Positions 30,607 through 39,279 of a DNA stretch of 45,461 bases are shown here, in pieces. The notes beneath the pieces were generated by a model. It ran no database searches. It had not been told where the DNA came from and saw only the letters and a program-made list of their open reading frames with translations. Position numbers and translations under genes: made by a program. Each line of letters opens with the position of its first letter. Position 1 is the stretch's first letter. The stretch comes from an uncultured Pelagibacteraceae bacterium. GTDB lineage: Bacteria > Pseudomonadota > Alphaproteobacteria > Pelagibacterales > Pelagibacteraceae. Location of the stretch: contig CACHIV010000009.1 of assembly GCA_902579985.1 (NCBI GenBank), positions 1-45,461 of the forward strand. The letters are read 5' to 3'.

Positions 30607-30643
30607 AACTTATCTCCCTTCGAAAAACTTTTCTACCCACATT

Positions 30644-30672
30644 ATTAAAACGTATGTAAAATTAAGAGTCAA
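30644..30672 (-). promoter_or_regulatory. Candidate promoter of the ADH-TRAP operon
   Basis: On the minus strand TTGACT (30667-30672) and TTTAAT (30644-30649) are spaced by exactly 17 bp. The transcript would begin around 30637, leaving a leader of about 30 nt with the AGGGAG ribosome-binding site. The -35 hexamer overlaps the first of three TGTTGA boxes. Confidence 0.5.
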
Positions 30673-30706
30673 CACTATAAAAGTTGTTGAAAATAAAAGG
30701 TGTTGA
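30669..30706. promoter_or_regulatory. Three TGTTGA boxes with 16-bp period between divergent genes
   Basis: TCAACA at 30669-30674 (TGTTGA on the minus strand), TGTTGA at 30685-30690 and TGTTGA at 30701-30706 start exactly 16 bp apart. The first two form an inverted repeat and the last two a direct repeat with extended identity TGTTGAAA. The first overlaps the -35 of the ADH promoter, and the others lie in the upstream region of mmsA. This looks like an operator for one regulator controlling both directions. No regulator gene is next to it. Confidence 0.4.
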
Positions 30707-30751
30707 AACAAAAAAAAACTTACTATAAGTTTATTTAATAAAAAAAATTTC

Positions 30752-32245
30752 ATGGAAAAAATAAGCCACTTTATTGATGGAAAAATATTCTCAGATAATA
30801 AGTCTAGAAAAGGTAAAGTATTTAATCCAGCTACAGGAGAACAAATCGCTGAAGTTGAATTAGCGAGTAAAGAAGTTGTTAAAATGGCTGTAGAAAATTC
30901 TAACCAAGCTTTTTTAAAATGGTCAAAAACTACTCCCATAACAAGAGCAAGAATTTTTTCAAAATATAAAGACTTGTTGGTTAAAAACATGAATGAATTA
31001 GCTGAACTAGTTTCAAAACAACATGGCAAAACTATTCCAGATGCAAAAGGTTCCATACAAAGAGGAATTGAGGTTGTTGAATATGTAACTGGAATAACAT
31101 CTTCTTTAAAAGGTGAGCATTCATCTAATGTTGGAACAAATGTTGACTCTCATACACTGCGTCAACCTCTTGGAGTTTGCGCGGGGATAACTCCTTTTAA
31201 TTTTCCAGCTATGGTTCCAATGTGGATGTTTCCTGTGGCAATAGCTTGTGGTAATACTTTCGTTTTAAAACCATCAGAAAAAGACCCTAGTTGTCCATTA
31301 AAACTTGCAGAACTTGCAATTGAAGCAGGTTTTCCTTCAGGGGTTTTGAATTGTGTTAACGGAGATAAAGAGGCAGTAGATACATTATTAGAAGATAAAT
31401 CTGTTCAAGCAATAAGTTTTGTTGGTTCAACTCCTATTGCTGAATACGTTTACCATACAGGGACAAAAAATAACAAAAGAATTCAAGCTCTTGGTGGAGC
31501 AAAGAATCATATGGTCATTATGCCAGATGCAGATATAGATAAAACTACAGATGCAATTATTGGTTCAGCTTTTGGTTCTGCTGGTGAAAGATGTATGGCT
31601 ATTTCAGTTGCAGTATGCGTAGGAAAACAAACAAATGAAAAAATAAAAAGTAATTTATTAGAAAAAACCTCAAAACTAAATGTGGGTCCTTATACAGATG
31701 ATAAATCTGATTTTGGTCCACTTAGCAGTGAAGCACATTATAAAAAAGTTTTAGGATATATTGATGAAGGAGAAAAAGAAGGGGCAAAATTACTTACTGA
31801 TGGAAGAAATTTTAAAAAACAAGGATATGAAAATGGTTATTTTGTTGGGCCAACAATTTTTGATGATGTAAAACCAAATATGAAGATCTATAAAGAAGAA
31901 ATATTTGGCCCAGTATTAAGTATGATGACAACCGAAAAATATGAAGATGCCCTTGAGCTAGTTAACGATCATGAATTGGGTAATGGTGCTGCAGTTTTTA
32001 CAAGAAGTGGAAATATAGCAAAACATTTTACTGAAAATGCAAAAATAGGGATGATTGGAGTAAACGTCCCTATACCAGTTCCAGTCGCTTATCATAGTTT
32101 TGGTGGCTGGAAAAGATCATTGTTTGGAGATCATTCAATCCATGGTCCTGATGGGGTTAGATTTTATACAAAATTAAAAACAGCCACTATTACCTGGAAT
32201 GAAGATAATGCTGGTCCAGAATTTACTATCCCTGTTTTATCTTAA
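30752..32245 (+). CDS. mmsA: Methylmalonate-semialdehyde dehydrogenase family (MmsA/DddC-like), CoA-acylating
   Basis: Aldehyde dehydrogenase that turns methylmalonate or malonate semialdehyde into propionyl-CoA or acetyl-CoA with NAD and CoA. The 497-residue protein has VCAGITPFNFPAMVPMWMF, KPSEKDP, and the catalytic Cys281 in FGSAGERCMA. It lacks the usual ALDH general-base glutamate, reading ALGGAKNHMVIMPDAD, a feature of the MmsA branch. It is the only plus-strand gene between rppH and the window end, divergent from the iron-type ADH. Valine or inositol breakdown is the classical role; with the ADH next door, 3-hydroxypropionate oxidation via malonate semialdehyde (the DddC role) is an attractive alternative. 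It ends 9 bp from the convergent sdhB. Confidence 0.93.
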   Translation: MEKISHFIDGKIFSDNKSRKGKVFNPATGEQIAEVELASKEVVKMAVENSNQAFLKWSKTTPITRARIFSKYKDLLVKNMNELAELVSKQHGKTIPDAKGSIQRGIEVVEYVTGITSSLKGEHSSNVGTNVDSHTLRQPLGVCAGITPFNFPAMVPMWMFPVAIACGNTFVLKPSEKDPSCPLKLAELAIEAGFPSGVLNCVNGDKEAVDTLLEDKSVQAISFVGSTPIAEYVYHTGTKNNKRIQALGGAKNHMVIMPDADIDKTTDAIIGSAFGSAGERCMAISVAVCVGKQTNEKIKSNLLEKTSKLNVGPYTDDKSDFGPLSSEAHYKKVLGYIDEGEKEGAKLLTDGRNFKKQGYENGYFVGPTIFDDVKPNMKIYKEEIFGPVLSMMTTEKYEDALELVNDHELGNGAAVFTRSGNIAKHFTENAKIGMIGVNVPIPVPVAYHSFGGWKRSLFGDHSIHGPDGVRFYTKLKTATITWNEDNAGPEFTIPVLS

Positions 32246-32254
32246 TTCAAATAG

Positions 32255-33028
32255 TTAATTTGTAATTAACATCTTTTTTATCTCGGCAATTGCTTTTGCA
32301 GGATTTAAACCTTTAGGACATGCGTTAGTACAATTCATTATAGTGTGACATCTATAAAGTTTTAATTCATCAGCGACTTTTTTTAATCTATCTTTTCTAT
32401 CTTCATCTCTACTATCTATAATCCATCTATATGCCTGCAATAAAACTGCTGGACCTAAATATTTATCTCCATTCCACCAATAGCTAGGGCAAGAAGTTGA
32501 ACAACATGCACACATTATACATTCATATAGACCATCTAATTTAGACCGATCTTCAATTGATTGTAAGTTTTCTTTAGTATCGTCTTTTTTAGAAATTTTA
32601 AGCCATGGCTCAACAGATTCGTACTGCTTATACAAAGTACTTAAATCTCCAATTAAATCTTTTTGAACTTTTAAATGAGGTAGAGGATAAATATTTATAT
32701 CGCCGTCAATTTCTTTATGGGGTTTAGTGCATGCTAAACCGTTTTTTCCATCCATATTCATAGCACATGATCCACAGACACCGTGGGCACAGGATCTTCT
32801 GTAAGCAATTGATGGATCTATTTCATTTTTAATTTTATTCAAAAGATCTAGTACCTTCGATGGGCAATTGTCCATATCTACTTCATAAGTATCTATACGA
32901 GGATTTTCTTGATTAGAAGGGTCCCATCTATAAATGTTTACTTTCCTTATATTTTTTGAACCAGTTTTATCTTTATAATATTTACCTTTTTGAATTTTAG
33001 AATTCTGAGGTAAATTTATTTGAACCAT
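32255..33028 (-). CDS. sdhB: Succinate dehydrogenase iron-sulfur subunit
   Basis: Carries the 2Fe-2S, 4Fe-4S and 3Fe-4S clusters that pass electrons from FAD to quinone in complex II. The ferredoxin-like domain has [20 protein letters not shown], and the C-terminal domain has [17 protein letters not shown] and [17 protein letters not shown]. It is 257 residues. Its ATG overlaps the sdhA stop by one base. It is the last gene of the sdhCDAB run and its end faces mmsA with only 9 bp between. Confidence 0.97.
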   Translation of the reverse strand: MVQINLPQNSKIQKGKYYKDKTGSKNIRKVNIYRWDPSNQENPRIDTYEVDMDNCPSKVLDLLNKIKNEIDPSIAYRRSCAHGVCGSCAMNMDGKNGLACTKPHKEIDGDINIYPLPHLKVQKDLIGDLSTLYKQYESVEPWLKISKKDDTKENLQSIEDRSKLDGLYECIMCACCSTSCPSYWWNGDKYLGPAVLLQAYRWIIDSRDEDRKDRLKKVADELKLYRCHTIMNCTNACPKGLNPAKAIAEIKKMLITN

Positions 33029-34803
33029 TAATAAACTCTTTCTTGAGGTGGAAAATATTGTACATCATTTGTTAAAGTTGATCTATGGACATCTCTATAA
33101 GAAATTTTTGTTTTACTACCTTTACACCAAGATAATGTATGTTTCATAAAGTTATTATCATCTCTTTTAGGGTGATCTTCTCTTGCATGAGCTCCTCTAC
33201 TTTCCTTTCTTTCATATGCAGAGTCTAAAGTAACTATTGCTTGTCTAATTAAGTTATCAAACTCTAAAGTTTCAACTAAATCAGTATTGAAAATTAAAGA
33301 TTTATCTTTTACAGATATTGACTCCATTCCTTCAAATGGTTTCCTAATCTCTTCTACTCCTTCTTTTAAAGTTTTTTCAGTTCTAAATACAGCACATTTT
33401 GACTGCATAGTTTTTTGCATTGCTAATCTTAGATCAGCAGTTCTATTAGATCCATTGCCATTTCTTAATTTTTCAAACCTGTCCAAACATTTATCTGTCT
33501 CTGAATTTGATATTTCTTCATGAGGAGTTCCTGGCTTCACTATTTCTGCGGCTCTTTTTGCAGCAGCTCTTCCGAAGACAACCAAATCTATTAAAGAATT
33601 TGAACCTAATCTATTGGCTCCGTGAACTGAAACACATGCTGCTTCACCTATTGCCATAAGACCTGGTACAATTTTTTCTGAGCCATTTACTGTTAAAACT
33701 TCAGCCTTATAATTTGTTGGAATACCTCCCATATTATAATGAACCGTAGGAACAACTGGAATTGGTTCTTTTGTAACGTCAACGTCAGCAAATAATTTTG
33801 AAGATTCTGAAATTCCTGGAAGTCTTTTTTCAATTACTTCTGGATCTAAATGATCTAAATGAAGATGAACATGATCTTTTTCTTTTCCCACACCTCTTCC
33901 TTCATTTATTTCTAGTGCTATAGATCTGCTTACAACATCTCTAGATGCAAGGTCTTTAGCTTTTGGAGCATATTTTTCCATAAATCTTTCACCTTTTGAA
34001 TTCAATAAATATCCTCCTTCACCTCTAACTCCTTCAGAAATTAAAGTTCCATGTCCATAGATGCCTGTGGGATGAAATTGAACAAATTCCATATCTTGTA
34101 AAGGTAAACCAGCTCTTAAAACCATAGCATTACCATCTCCAGTACAAGTATGAGCGGAAGTAGATGAATAATATGTTTTTCCATATCCACCAGTTGCGAT
34201 AATTGTTATATGAGATCTAAATCTATGAATAGTTCCATCATTTAAGTTCCAAGCTATTAAACCTTTGCACTCACCATCTTTCATCAATAAATCTAAAGCA
34301 AAATATTCTATAAAAAATTCTGTTTTATGTTTTAGAGCTTGACCATACATAGTATGTAATATTGCATGCCCAGTTCTATCTGCAGCTGCACAAGTTCTTT
34401 GAACTGTTTCATTTCCATAATTTTTAGTCATTCCACCAAAAGGTCTTTGATATATTTTTCCATCCTCAGTACGACTAAATGGAACTCCATATCTTTCTAA
34501 TTCTAAGACTGCACGAGGCGCCTCTTTACATAAATATTCTATACTGTCTTGATCGCCTAACCAATCAGCTCCTTTAACAGTGTCATACATATGCCATCTC
34601 CAATCATCTTCTCCCATATTTCCAAGAGCTGCTGAAATACCTCCCTGTGCAGCTGAAGTGTGGCTTCTAGTTGGAAAAACTTTAGATATACAAGCTGTTT
34701 TTAAACCTGCCTCGCTAAGACCAACTGCGGCTCTCAAACCTGCTCCACCTGCTCCAAGCACAACTACATCATATTCATGATCTATAATTTTATACGAACT
34801 CAT
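33028..34803 (-). CDS. sdhA: Succinate dehydrogenase flavoprotein subunit
   Basis: FAD subunit that oxidises succinate to fumarate. The dinucleotide motif [13 protein letters not shown] is near the N terminus. [16 protein letters not shown] holds the histidine that binds FAD covalently. [28 protein letters not shown] and [14 protein letters not shown] are active-site motifs, and the C terminus ends [12 protein letters not shown]. Length 591, normal. It overlaps sdhD by 4 bp and sdhB by 1 bp. Confidence 0.98.
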   Translation of the reverse strand: MSSYKIIDHEYDVVVLGAGGAGLRAAVGLSEAGLKTACISKVFPTRSHTSAAQGGISAALGNMGEDDWRWHMYDTVKGADWLGDQDSIEYLCKEAPRAVLELERYGVPFSRTEDGKIYQRPFGGMTKNYGNETVQRTCAAADRTGHAILHTMYGQALKHKTEFFIEYFALDLLMKDGECKGLIAWNLNDGTIHRFRSHITIIATGGYGKTYYSSTSAHTCTGDGNAMVLRAGLPLQDMEFVQFHPTGIYGHGTLISEGVRGEGGYLLNSKGERFMEKYAPKAKDLASRDVVSRSIALEINEGRGVGKEKDHVHLHLDHLDPEVIEKRLPGISESSKLFADVDVTKEPIPVVPTVHYNMGGIPTNYKAEVLTVNGSEKIVPGLMAIGEAACVSVHGANRLGSNSLIDLVVFGRAAAKRAAEIVKPGTPHEEISNSETDKCLDRFEKLRNGNGSNRTADLRLAMQKTMQSKCAVFRTEKTLKEGVEEIRKPFEGMESISVKDKSLIFNTDLVETLEFDNLIRQAIVTLDSAYERKESRGAHAREDHPKRDDNNFMKHTLSWCKGSKTKISYRDVHRSTLTNDVQYFPPQERVY

Positions 34804-35129
34804 ATACTTAAATTAAAAATTAAAATTATTGTTAAAAATGAAATTATTATAGCAAATAAATAAAGTAATTTGTTTGCGACATTTTTTAATTTTTCATTCT
34901 TTAAATAGTCTTCAAAAACCTCACTAATACTAAGAGAAGAATGAAAATAAGCGAAAATAATAAATAATGAAAATAAAAACTTTGTTGGCTGGCTCACAAA
35001 AAATAATAATACATCATTATAAGATTGATCATAGATTGATGTTAAATTAATTAAAAACCATAACATCAATGGAATTAATATAACTGCACTTATTTTTAAA
35101 AATATCCATTTTTTTGTTGCATTAATCAT
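34800..35129 (-). CDS. sdhD: Succinate dehydrogenase membrane anchor subunit
   Basis: Small integral membrane protein that, with SdhC, anchors complex II and forms the quinone and haem site. It has 109 residues and three hydrophobic spans ([55 protein letters not shown]). [14 protein letters not shown] resembles the SdhD haem-ligand region (histidine followed by EDY), although the glycine usual in H-x3-G is not there. Sequence divergence is normal for this subunit; the position between sdhC and sdhA supports the call. Confidence 0.85.
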   Translation of the reverse strand: MINATKKWIFLKISAVILIPLMLWFLINLTSIYDQSYNDVLLFFVSQPTKFLFSLFIIFAYFHSSLSISEVFEDYLKNEKLKNVANKLLYLFAIIISFLTIILIFNLSI

Positions 35130-35133
35130 AAAA

Positions 35134-35511
35134 CTAACTTCTACCTAAAATAAAAATAAAAACTGTTAAAATAAAAGATCCAAAAATAACTAGAAGACCA
35201 GTTATATTTGAAATTTTTAATTCAAATCCGAAACCTAAATCCCAAAATAAATGTCTAATTTCACTTAAAATTTGAAAAGAAAAAGACCAAATAGTAAAAA
35301 TGATTATAAATTTACCTAAAAATGTTTGAAAAAAATTTTGTATCACTTCATAATTTGAATTTCCTAAAAGTAAAACTGAAACCCAAAAACAAATTAAAGT
35401 TATAATAGTTATATTAATAATTCCAGTTATTCTATGACAAATTGAAACTAAAGATGATATATGCCAATTATAAATTTGTATATGAGGTGATAGAGGATTG
35501 TTATCTTTCAT
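35134..35511 (-). CDS. sdhC: Succinate dehydrogenase cytochrome b556 subunit
   Basis: Membrane subunit of complex II. The N-terminal PLSPHIQIYNWHISSLVSI and SICHRITGI contain the SdhC signature (SPH..IY and HR-x-TG), with a later histidine near EIRHLFWDLGFG as the likely haem ligand. Three hydrophobic spans are visible in 125 residues. Its ATG overlaps the asd stop by one base (TAATG), tying the sdh genes to the dmd-asd transcript. Confidence 0.93.
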   Translation of the reverse strand: MKDNNPLSPHIQIYNWHISSLVSICHRITGIINITIITLICFWVSVLLLGNSNYEVIQNFFQTFLGKFIIIFTIWSFSFQILSEIRHLFWDLGFGFELKISNITGLLVIFGSFILTVFIFILGRS

Positions 35512-36506
35512 TATTTATATTTAATATATGCTTCAGCTATTTCAACTGCATTTAATGCTGCACCTCTTAATAAATTGTCGGATACACACCAAAGATTAAC
35601 AGCTTTTTTATTACTATTATCTTTTCTAATTCTCGAGATAAATGTTTCATTTTTTCCTTCTGCCTCCACTGGAGTCATATATCCACCATCTTTTCTATCA
35701 TCTATAACTTTACATCCATTAGCTGCATTTAGAGCTTCACTAATTTTTCCTAAAGTAAAATTTTTTTCAAATTCTACATTAATTGATTCTGCATGTGAAA
35801 CAAGCACAGGAATTCTTACACATGTCGCAGTTAATTCTATATTTTTATCTAAAATTTTTTTAGTTTCATTTACCATTTTTAATTCTTCTTTTGTATAGCC
35901 TTCATCTGTAAAAGCATCAATATGAGGAATTGCATTAAAAGCTATCTGTTTAGTGAAATTTTTTGAAATTATTTTTTTATTTTCTAATAAAAGTTTTGTT
36001 TGTTCTACTAATTCATCCATAGGCGCTTTTCCAGCACCTGATGTAGATTGATAAGTTGAAATGATAACTCTTTTAATATTAAATAAATCATGCAATGGTT
36101 TCAAGATTATAACAAGCTGAGCAGTTGAACAATTTGGATTTGCAATTATATTTTTCTTTATATTTTTTAGATCGCTCGAATTAACTTGAGGAACAATTAA
36201 AGGAACTTCTGGATCCATTCTAAAAAAACTTGAATTATCAATTACTATCGAATAATTTGCTGCAATTGGAACATATTTTTGTGAAATTTTTCCTCCCGCT
36301 GAAAAAAATGTAATATTAACTTTTTTAAAATCAAAAGTTTCTAATTGTTCAATTTCAATTTCTTTATCTTTAAATCTTAGTTTTGATCCAGCACTTTTTG
36401 ATGATGCCACTAAATGTAGATTATTAATTGAAATTTTTGAATTTTCTAATACTTCAATTATTTTTCTACCTACGTTACCTGTTGCTCCTACAATTGCTAT
36501 ATTCAT
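35511..36506 (-). CDS. asd: Aspartate-semialdehyde dehydrogenase
   Basis: Reduces aspartyl phosphate to aspartate semialdehyde for lysine, threonine and methionine synthesis. NADP motif GATGNVGRKI lies at the N terminus, the catalytic Cys126 is in NPNCSTAQ, followed by TYQSTSGAGKAPMDEL, CVRIPVLVSHAESINVEF and RKDNSNKKAVNLWCVSDNLLRGAALNAVEIAE-type end. At 331 residues it is normal. It lies 20 bp after dmdA and one base overlaps sdhC. Confidence 0.96.
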   Translation of the reverse strand: MNIAIVGATGNVGRKIIEVLENSKISINNLHLVASSKSAGSKLRFKDKEIEIEQLETFDFKKVNITFFSAGGKISQKYVPIAANYSIVIDNSSFFRMDPEVPLIVPQVNSSDLKNIKKNIIANPNCSTAQLVIILKPLHDLFNIKRVIISTYQSTSGAGKAPMDELVEQTKLLLENKKIISKNFTKQIAFNAIPHIDAFTDEGYTKEELKMVNETKKILDKNIELTATCVRIPVLVSHAESINVEFEKNFTLGKISEALNAANGCKVIDDRKDGGYMTPVEAEGKNETFISRIRKDNSNKKAVNLWCVSDNLLRGAALNAVEIAEAYIKYK

Positions 36507-36526
36507 AATAGTATTATATTTTTATA

Positions 36527-37636
36527 CTAAATGAAGGGTAAATCGCAAACTGTTCCTACAAATATTTTTTCATCAATTTCTATTTTAAATTGATCTTTAG
36601 AGTACCAATACGGTTTATTGATCATAGCTATTCCAATAACTTGATTGAAAGTTGGAGAATACGTGGCTGATCTAACATAACCCACGATATTATTATTATC
36701 ATCAAATAATGTTTTTTCACAGTACATATCAATTTTATTATGATTTATTTTAATACCCATTAATTTTCTCTTAATTCCAACTTGCTTGATTTTTTTTAAC
36801 CTTTCCTTACCTAAAAAATTTACTTCAGAATCTAAATTTACAAACTTGTCAAAGTTTGCCTCGAAAGGATTATCTCTATTATCAAAATCACTTCCGTAAG
36901 ATAATAATGCAGACTCAATTCTCTCTATAAGATTTGGACATCCTGCACGGACATTAAATTCTTTTCCAAGTTCAAATAAATAATCAAACAAGTCTTGACC
37001 GGCAGCATTATCTTCAACATAAACCTCAAACCCACCTTGTTTTGACCAACCAGATCTAGCAATAAAATATTTTTTACCTTTAAAATCAAAGTATTTAAAA
37101 TTAAAAAATTTTAATTGCTTAATTTCTTCTCCAAATAATTTAGCCATTAAATCATCAGAGAGTGGTCCTTGAACAGCTAGAATATTTACATTTGGCTCTT
37201 TAATATCCACTTCAAATTTATTTCCTGCCGCAAGACCTTTTGCAAAAAAAATTACATCTGAGTCAGCAATAGAAAGCCACCATTTATCTTCTGCTAATTT
37301 ATTGATAATTGGATCATTTACTAAGAAACCTTTATCATCAATTAATGGTGAGTAATAACATTTTCCAATTTTGGATTTTGATAAATCTCGACAAGTCATC
37401 AATTGAACTAATTTTGCTGAGTCTTTTCCTGAAATTTCAACTTGCCTTTCTGCCGCAACATCCCAAACTTGAACAAATTTTTTCAAATGTTGGTAATCTG
37501 ACTCTAAAGACTTAAATGAAACTGGCAGTAACATATGATTATAAACTGTATAACCACTAACTCCGTTAGATTCTATCCTATCTGTATAAGGAGTACTTCT
37601 TAATCTTCTTGATTTAATAATTGGAATTTTTTTCAT
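36527..37636 (-). CDS. dmdA: DMSP demethylase DmdA
   Basis: Tetrahydrofolate-dependent enzyme that takes a methyl group from dimethylsulfoniopropionate, giving methylmercaptopropionate and 5-methyl-THF. The 369-residue length equals that of Pelagibacter DmdA. The N terminus [20 protein letters not shown] and the blocks [67 protein letters not shown] and [16 protein letters not shown] closely match what I remember of that enzyme. The family is related to GcvT, but no gcvH or gcvP is nearby. The two genes upstream encode the next two pathway enzymes, which strongly supports DmdA over aminomethyltransferase. Confidence 0.95.
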   Translation of the reverse strand: MKKIPIIKSRRLRSTPYTDRIESNGVSGYTVYNHMLLPVSFKSLESDYQHLKKFVQVWDVAAERQVEISGKDSAKLVQLMTCRDLSKSKIGKCYYSPLIDDKGFLVNDPIINKLAEDKWWLSIADSDVIFFAKGLAAGNKFEVDIKEPNVNILAVQGPLSDDLMAKLFGEEIKQLKFFNFKYFDFKGKKYFIARSGWSKQGGFEVYVEDNAAGQDLFDYLFELGKEFNVRAGCPNLIERIESALLSYGSDFDNRDNPFEANFDKFVNLDSEVNFLGKERLKKIKQVGIKRKLMGIKINHNKIDMYCEKTLFDDNNNIVGYVRSATYSPTFNQVIGIAMINKPYWYSKDQFKIEIDEKIFVGTVCDLPFI

Positions 37637-37649
37637 GTATAATGATTTT

Positions 37650-39278
37650 TTAAGAAATATTTTTAGCTTTATTTCTTAATTCAAACTTTTGTATTTTTCC
37701 AGTAGATGTTTTTGGTAATTCACAAAATTCAACTTTTTTTGGAATTTTAAACCCTGCTAAAGTCTCTTTGCAAAAATCAATTAATTCTTTTTCTGTAACA
37801 TCTTTATCTTTATTTTTTTCAATAAATGCACAAGGAACTTCTCCCCATTTTTCATCTGGTTTTGCAACAACAGCAGCGATAGAGACACTTGGATGTTTGG
37901 CTAAAGTATTTTCTATTTCAATTGAAGAAATATTTTCTCCACCAGATATAATTATATCTTTAGATCTATCTTTTATCTTTATATAGCCATCTGGATTAGT
38001 AACGGCTAAATCTCCCGAATGAAACCACCCGTGAGACATTGCTTTTTCTGTCGCCTCTTTATCTTTAAAGTAACCTTTCATTACAATATTTCCTCTTATC
38101 ATTATTTCTCCTATTGTGTTTCCATCTCTTGGAACGGGTTTCATTGTCTCAGGATCCATAACCATAGTGTCCTCTGTATTGGGATATCTCACTCCTTGTC
38201 TAGCTTTTATTTCATTTTTTTTATCGTCATCATAAGAATTCCATTCATCATTCCAAGCACATTGCAAAATATGTCCATAAGTTTCCGTAAGTCCATAAAC
38301 ATGCATAACCTCAAAGCCTAAAGCTTCCATTTTTTTAAATATTATACTTGGAGGCGGCGCACCAGCAGTCAAAACGTAAACTTTATGATTCAATTTTTTT
38401 CTATCAGACTCAGCTGCTCCTGTTATCATATTTAAAACAATTGGAGCTCCACCAAAATGAGTAATTTTATATTTTTCTATTAATTCAAATATTTTTTTTA
38501 TATCAACTGCCCTTAAACAAATTGTTTTTCCATTTAGCATTGGAATTGTCCAAGGATAACACCATCCATTACAATGAAACATCGGCACAACTGTTAAAAA
38601 ATTTAATCTGTTAGGCATATTCCACGCAACTGCACTACCGGTAGACATTAAGTATGCTCCTCTATGATGATATACAACTCCTTTAGGGTTTCCTGTTGTT
38701 CCAGACGTATAACTTAAAGAAAGTGATTGCCATTCATCTTTTGGTCTTTTCCAAATATAATTATCATCTCCTGTATTTAAGAATTCCTCATACTCTTTAT
38801 TACCAATTTTTTTTAATAAAGATTGATCAGCAAAATCATCCTGAATATCTATTATTATTGGTTTAGTTTTAGATTGACTCAGTGCTTTTTCAATTATTGA
38901 ATGAAGTTGTCTGTCGATAATTAAAACTTTTGCCTCGCTATGATCTAAAATATAACTAACTGTTTTAGCATCTAATCTTGTATTAATTGTATTTAAAATT
39001 GCTCCAGTCATAGGAATTGAATAATGAGCTTCAAAAATTTCTGGAGTATTAAATGCCATCACAGAAACTGTATCTCCTTCTGCTACACCAATTTTTTCTA
39101 GAGCACTAGCGAATTTTATACATCTTTTATATATATCATTCCAAGTATAACTTCTACTTTCATAAACTAGAGCTTCATAATTTGGATAAATATCTTTTGC
39201 TCTTTCTAAAAAACTCAATGGAGTTAATGGAACAAAGTTAGCATCATTTTTATCAAGATTTTTTTCGTAGTGGCTCAT
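37650..39278 (-). CDS. dmdB: Methylmercaptopropionate-CoA ligase, DmdB-like
   Basis: Acyl-CoA synthetase of the AMP-forming family. It would activate 3-methylmercaptopropionate, the DmdA product, with CoA. The 542-residue protein has [21 protein letters not shown] (P loop-like A3 motif split here as [12 protein letters not shown] and YHHRG), [37 protein letters not shown] and the C-terminal catalytic lysine in [12 protein letters not shown]. It sits 1 bp after dmdC and 13 bp before dmdA. Medium-chain acyl-CoA ligases have the same motifs, so specificity is inferred from the gene order. Confidence 0.9.
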   Translation of the reverse strand: MSHYEKNLDKNDANFVPLTPLSFLERAKDIYPNYEALVYESRSYTWNDIYKRCIKFASALEKIGVAEGDTVSVMAFNTPEIFEAHYSIPMTGAILNTINTRLDAKTVSYILDHSEAKVLIIDRQLHSIIEKALSQSKTKPIIIDIQDDFADQSLLKKIGNKEYEEFLNTGDDNYIWKRPKDEWQSLSLSYTSGTTGNPKGVVYHHRGAYLMSTGSAVAWNMPNRLNFLTVVPMFHCNGWCYPWTIPMLNGKTICLRAVDIKKIFELIEKYKITHFGGAPIVLNMITGAAESDRKKLNHKVYVLTAGAPPPSIIFKKMEALGFEVMHVYGLTETYGHILQCAWNDEWNSYDDDKKNEIKARQGVRYPNTEDTMVMDPETMKPVPRDGNTIGEIMIRGNIVMKGYFKDKEATEKAMSHGWFHSGDLAVTNPDGYIKIKDRSKDIIISGGENISSIEIENTLAKHPSVSIAAVVAKPDEKWGEVPCAFIEKNKDKDVTEKELIDFCKETLAGFKIPKKVEFCELPKTSTGKIQKFELRNKAKNIS

Positions 39279-39279
39279 A

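Noticed and set aside
30703..30729. TTGAAA (30703-30708) and TATAAG (30724-30729) as a promoter for mmsA.
   Set aside because: The spacing is only 15 bp and other spacings give poor -10 hexamers, so I do not list a definite mmsA promoter although one must lie in this gap.
30610..31056. 148-codon minus-strand open frame opposite the start of mmsA, extending into the divergent gap.
   Set aside because: No family motif, and it mirrors the conserved mmsA coding sequence. It would also cover the ADH promoter and ribosome-binding site.
36527..37636. Glycine cleavage T protein (GcvT) as the identity of the dmdA gene.
   Set aside because: The folate-binding fold is shared, but the sequence blocks match Pelagibacter DmdA, there is no gcvH or gcvP nearby, and the adjacent genes are the DmdB- and DmdC-like enzymes.
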